Shown here piece by piece: positions 5,254 to 5,766 of a DNA stretch of 5,766 bases. Origin of the DNA: JALSIF01 sp026981635 [NCBI: bacterium] (lineage in GTDB: Bacteria > 4484-113 > JALSIF01); the NCBI GenBank assembly GCA_026981635.1, contig JALSIF010000033.1, forward strand, positions 1 through 5,766. Direction: 5' to 3'. The stretch's first letter is position 1. Each line of letters starts with the position of its first letter. Position numbers and translations under genes: made by a program. The notes beneath the pieces are model-generated. The model made no database searches, was not told where the DNA came from, and was given only the letters and a program-made list of their open reading frames with translations.

Positions 5254-5766
5254 ATGGGGAAATCTCTGCTTGGACTTCTGGTGGTCGCTATCTTCCTCGG
5301 GCTGCTTAATTTTGGAACTGCCTCGTCTTGTGCAGGAGCCCTTGGCGGCCCGCCGGAGGTCAGCCTTGCGGGCCACTATCAGATCAGGCCCTTTTGGGGC
5401 TTCGGCAGGCTTAGCCCCACCCGCATCGTCACCTACCTGGACCCCCACCCCTGTCTGCCGGAGGGCTTCCCCCTGCTGGTTAGGCCCGGCTGCGAAGGGT
5501 GGATGAAGGAGAACTTCCCCGCCCATAAAACCGTCTGGATTGGAAATCCTCTCTTTCCCGACTGGCAGGGCTACACCTTCCGCACCCCCCGCCCCCACTG
5601 GGAGGAGCTTTCCCCCGAGGAACAGCTTCTCCTCGGCGACTGGCGCATAGTTGACCGGGATGAACCGGAAAGCCCCATTGATTACTTCCCCCGCCGCACC
5701 ATCCCCGCCCGTGCCGCCCGCTTCCTGGCTGAGCGGGGCAGGCTGCCCCGCACCCTGGGAGAGCTG
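5254..5766 (+). CDS. Exported protein of unknown function, 3' end outside the window
   Basis: 171 codons are open to the window edge with no stop. The N-terminus MGKSLLGLLVVAIFLGLLNF is a signal sequence: Lys3, a hydrophobic core at about residues 5-20, then GTASSCAGALGG. Cys26 after Ala-Ser-Ser could be a weak lipobox (lipoprotein), or cleavage may follow ASSCAGA. The visible mature part is rich in Pro, Trp and Arg (GHYQIRPFWGFGRLSPTRIV, PTRIVTYLDPHPCLPEGF, PLFPDWQGYTF) and has cysteines at 67 and 80 that could pair outside the cytoplasm. It ends with RAARFLAERGRLPRTLGEL, a helix-turn resembling the GxLP.TLxEL stretch of some secreted pilin-like and coat-like proteins; this likeness is weak. 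I do not recognise the family. It runs divergently from the sulfur operon, 191 bases from its start codon. Confidence 0.75.
   Translation, partial: MGKSLLGLLVVAIFLGLLNFGTASSCAGALGGPPEVSLAGHYQIRPFWGFGRLSPTRIVTYLDPHPCLPEGFPLLVRPGCEGWMKENFPAHKTVWIGNPLFPDWQGYTFRTPRPHWEELSPEEQLLLGDWRIVDRDEPESPIDYFPRRTIPARAARFLAERGRLPRTLGEL

Noticed and set aside
5050-5598. Minus-strand reading frame over the divergent intergenic region
   Set aside because: It spans the operator and the antisense of the signal-peptide gene, has no ribosome site and shows no family features.

Overview
This is a GC-rich bacterial window with dense, mostly co-directional gene packing and strong GGAGG-type ribosome binding sites. Gene content (a PaaBCD-type set and a persulfide/sulfur-carrier operon with a CsoR-family regulator) suits a high-GC, possibly thermophilic lineage such as Chloroflexota or Actinomycetota. 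That placement is an inference, and nothing here fixes the phylum.

Layout. (1) Bases 1-550 (+): the 3' end of a gene of unknown function, broken by a one-base frameshift at an eight-C run. (2) Bases 583-696 (+): a possible 37-aa single-pass membrane microprotein. (3) Bases 724-2540 (+): a three-gene run encoding PaaB-, PaaC- and PaaD-like proteins, that is two subunits and the Fe-S/metal maturation factor of the phenylacetyl-CoA epoxidase family. No PaaA (catalytic subunit) or PaaE (reductase) lies beside them. The PaaC-like chain carries what looks like a complete set of di-iron ligands. (4) Bases 2563-5062 (-), convergent with the paa run: a four-gene sulfur operon. Its order of transcription is a rhodanese/metallo-beta-lactamase (persulfide dioxygenase-like) fusion, a TusA-like sulfur carrier, a DsrE2-like protein, and a CsoR/CstR-family repressor in last place. 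(5) Bases 5085-5110: a dyad of the CsoR/CstR operator type directly in front of that operon. (6) Bases 5254-5766 (+), divergent: the 5' part of an exported protein of unknown function that runs off the window.

How the genes fit together. The sulfur operon reads as a persulfide-responsive detoxification or relay cassette. The repressor probably binds the dyad and is released by reactive sulfur. The rhodanese domain and the iron-dependent dioxygenase domain would transfer and oxidise sulfane sulfur, and the TusA and DsrE2 thiols would carry persulfide onward. The regulator lacks the second cysteine that canonical CstR and CsoR proteins have. The two points most worth following are the PaaA-less paaBCD set with a ligand-complete PaaC, and the single-cysteine repressor at the end of a reactive-sulfur operon.
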